Source: an uncultured Ectothiorhodospiraceae bacterium (GTDB taxonomy: Bacteria > Pseudomonadota > Gammaproteobacteria > Nitrococcales > Nitrococcaceae). Taken from it: 48,713 bases of DNA. The DNA lies in contig CAJXKP010000020.1 of NCBI GenBank assembly GCA_913055565.1, forward strand, positions 1 to 48,713, in the 5' to 3' direction. Positions 47,865 to 48,713 of this stretch are shown in pieces; the stretch's first letter is position 1, and each line of letters opens with the position of its first letter. A program made the translations under genes and the position numbers. The notes beneath the pieces were generated by a model. The model worked only from the letters and a program-made list of their open reading frames with translations. It searched no databases and had not been told where the DNA came from.

Positions 47865-48437
47865 ATGGCCAGCGCCGAGACGCACACCTTCCGCCTCCGG
47901 ATGGCCACCCGCCGGATCAAGGCGGGGGGCGTGGTAGCCTATCCCACGGAGGCGGTCTTCGGCCTTGGCGCCGATCCCGATAACCCAGCGGCCGTCCAGC
48001 GGATCCTGGACCTCAAGCGGCGCCCCAACGACAAGGGGCTTATCCTCATAGCCGCCACACCCCAGGCCCTCGAGCCCTACATGGCATCACTCGACGCCAG
48101 CCAGTGGAGCCGTATGACGACCACCTGGCCGGGCGCGGTGACCTGGCTGGTACCGGCGGCTAACCACGCGCCCCCGCTCGTAACCGGCGGCACCACTCGG
48201 ATCGCCGTTCGCATCCCGGATCACAGCTTGGCGCGCCAGCTTTGCGCCGCCTGGGGTGGCGCACTGGTCTCAACCAGCGCCAATCGCGCCGGTCGGGCCG
48301 CCATGCGCACGGCCACAGCGGTGCGGCGCCGGTTCGGTACCGAGCTGGCGATGACCGTATCCGGGGCGGTCGGGGGGCGCCAGCGCCCGACCGCCATTTA
48401 TTGCCTCACCTCAGGCGAGGCGGTACGGCCTGGCTAG
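47865..48437 (+). CDS. tsaC: Threonylcarbamoyl-AMP synthase (YrdC/TsaC)
   Basis: A 190-residue YrdC-fold enzyme that makes threonylcarbamoyl-AMP for the t6A37 modification of ANN-decoding tRNAs. GGVVAYPTEAVFGLGADPD is the N-terminal motif; KRRPNDKGLILIAA carries the conserved Lys/Arg site; SANRAGRAAMRTATAVRRRF closes the fold. It starts 2 bp after topA and is therefore probably on its transcript. Confidence 0.95.
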   Translation: MASAETHTFRLRMATRRIKAGGVVAYPTEAVFGLGADPDNPAAVQRILDLKRRPNDKGLILIAATPQALEPYMASLDASQWSRMTTTWPGAVTWLVPAANHAPPLVTGGTTRIAVRIPDHSLARQLCAAWGGALVSTSANRAGRAAMRTATAVRRRFGTELAMTVSGAVGGRQRPTAIYCLTSGEAVRPG

Positions 48438-48503
48438 CCCGCGTTGCGCCGCTAGGGGCGAAGCGGCTAGGCTCGGCACCACTGATTAGGGAGATGCCCC
48501 GGC

Positions 48504-48713
48504 ATGAGTGCGGTCGAGCCGGAACGAGTTCGGAATTATCTCGTCGATCTTCAGGATCGGATCTGCGACGGTCTGGCCACGGCGGATGGCACGAGCGCCG
48601 GCTTCCATGAGGATTGCTGGCAGCGAGAGGCCGGCGGCGGGGGGCACAGCCGGGTCCTTAAGCACGCTCGTGTCCTCGAGCAGGCCGGCGTTAATTTCTC
48701 GCATGTCGTCGGG
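48504..48713 (+). CDS. hemF: Coproporphyrinogen III oxidase (aerobic), 5' part
   Basis: The first 70 codons, cut by the window end. [20 protein letters not shown], then [16 protein letters not shown] and FSHVVG match the N terminus of HemF, which makes protoporphyrinogen IX using oxygen. GGGAG lies at 48489-48493, 10 bases before the ATG. The tsaC-hemF order is usual in gammaproteobacteria. Confidence 0.93.
   Translation, partial: MSAVEPERVRNYLVDLQDRICDGLATADGTSAGFHEDCWQREAGGGGHSRVLKHARVLEQAGVNFSHVVG

Overview
The window is high-GC gammaproteobacterial chromosome, most likely from a halophile close to the Ectothiorhodospiraceae. This rests on the gene orders (fmt-rsmB-ntrY-ntrX-trkA-trkH; dtd-hisBHAFIE-tatABC; sucA-odhB-lpdA; dprA-smg-topA-tsaC-hemF), the rather acidic proteins and the dense packing. 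It is nearly all housekeeping DNA. I see no rRNA, tRNA, CRISPR array, IS element or prophage.

Layout. 1-465: a broken piece of a ring-cleaving dioxygenase with archaeal-like codon use. 468-2695: a SorC-type regulator, a tiny DUF433-like protein, a DUF4389 membrane protein and an alpha/beta hydrolase. 2714-5207 (minus): a two-gene MotA/ExbB plus OmpA-like motor whose B subunit carries a very long coiled coil. 5373-11031: a small membrane protein, an AI-2E-family transporter and an RND efflux pair whose permease gene is frameshifted by a C run. 11019-16630: DUF481 outer-membrane protein, cupin, Tex, an unknown protein, a small Oxidored-like protein and a J-domain membrane protein. 16728-20509: ExeA-like ATPase, CidA/LrgB pair, YceI protein, DjlA. 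20806-26496 (minus): the 2-oxoglutarate dehydrogenase complex (sucA, odhB, lpdA). 26745-32348 (minus): dtd, hisB-H-A-F-I-E, tatA-B-C. 32379-32660 (plus): a small RNA locus with no protein gene. 32800-42595 (minus): phasin-like protein, TPR protein, trkH, trkA, ntrX, ntrY, rsmB, fmt. 42798-48713 (plus): LysM protein, dprA, smg, topA, tsaC and the start of hemF.

The most interesting element is the intergenic stretch at 32379-32660. It has a near-palindromic GacA/UvrY-type upstream site, a plausible promoter, a run of small hairpins that present GGA/AGGGA in their loops, and an intrinsic terminator whose own loop is AGGGAC. This is the architecture of a CsrB/RsmZ-type RNA that titrates the translational regulator CsrA/RsmA. 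Other points worth a second look are the long coiled-coil motor pair, an NtrX that lacks GAFTGA and has a changed Walker B, the frameshifted RND permease, the missing def gene upstream of fmt, and the foreign-looking left edge, which may be a transfer scar or an assembly chimera.
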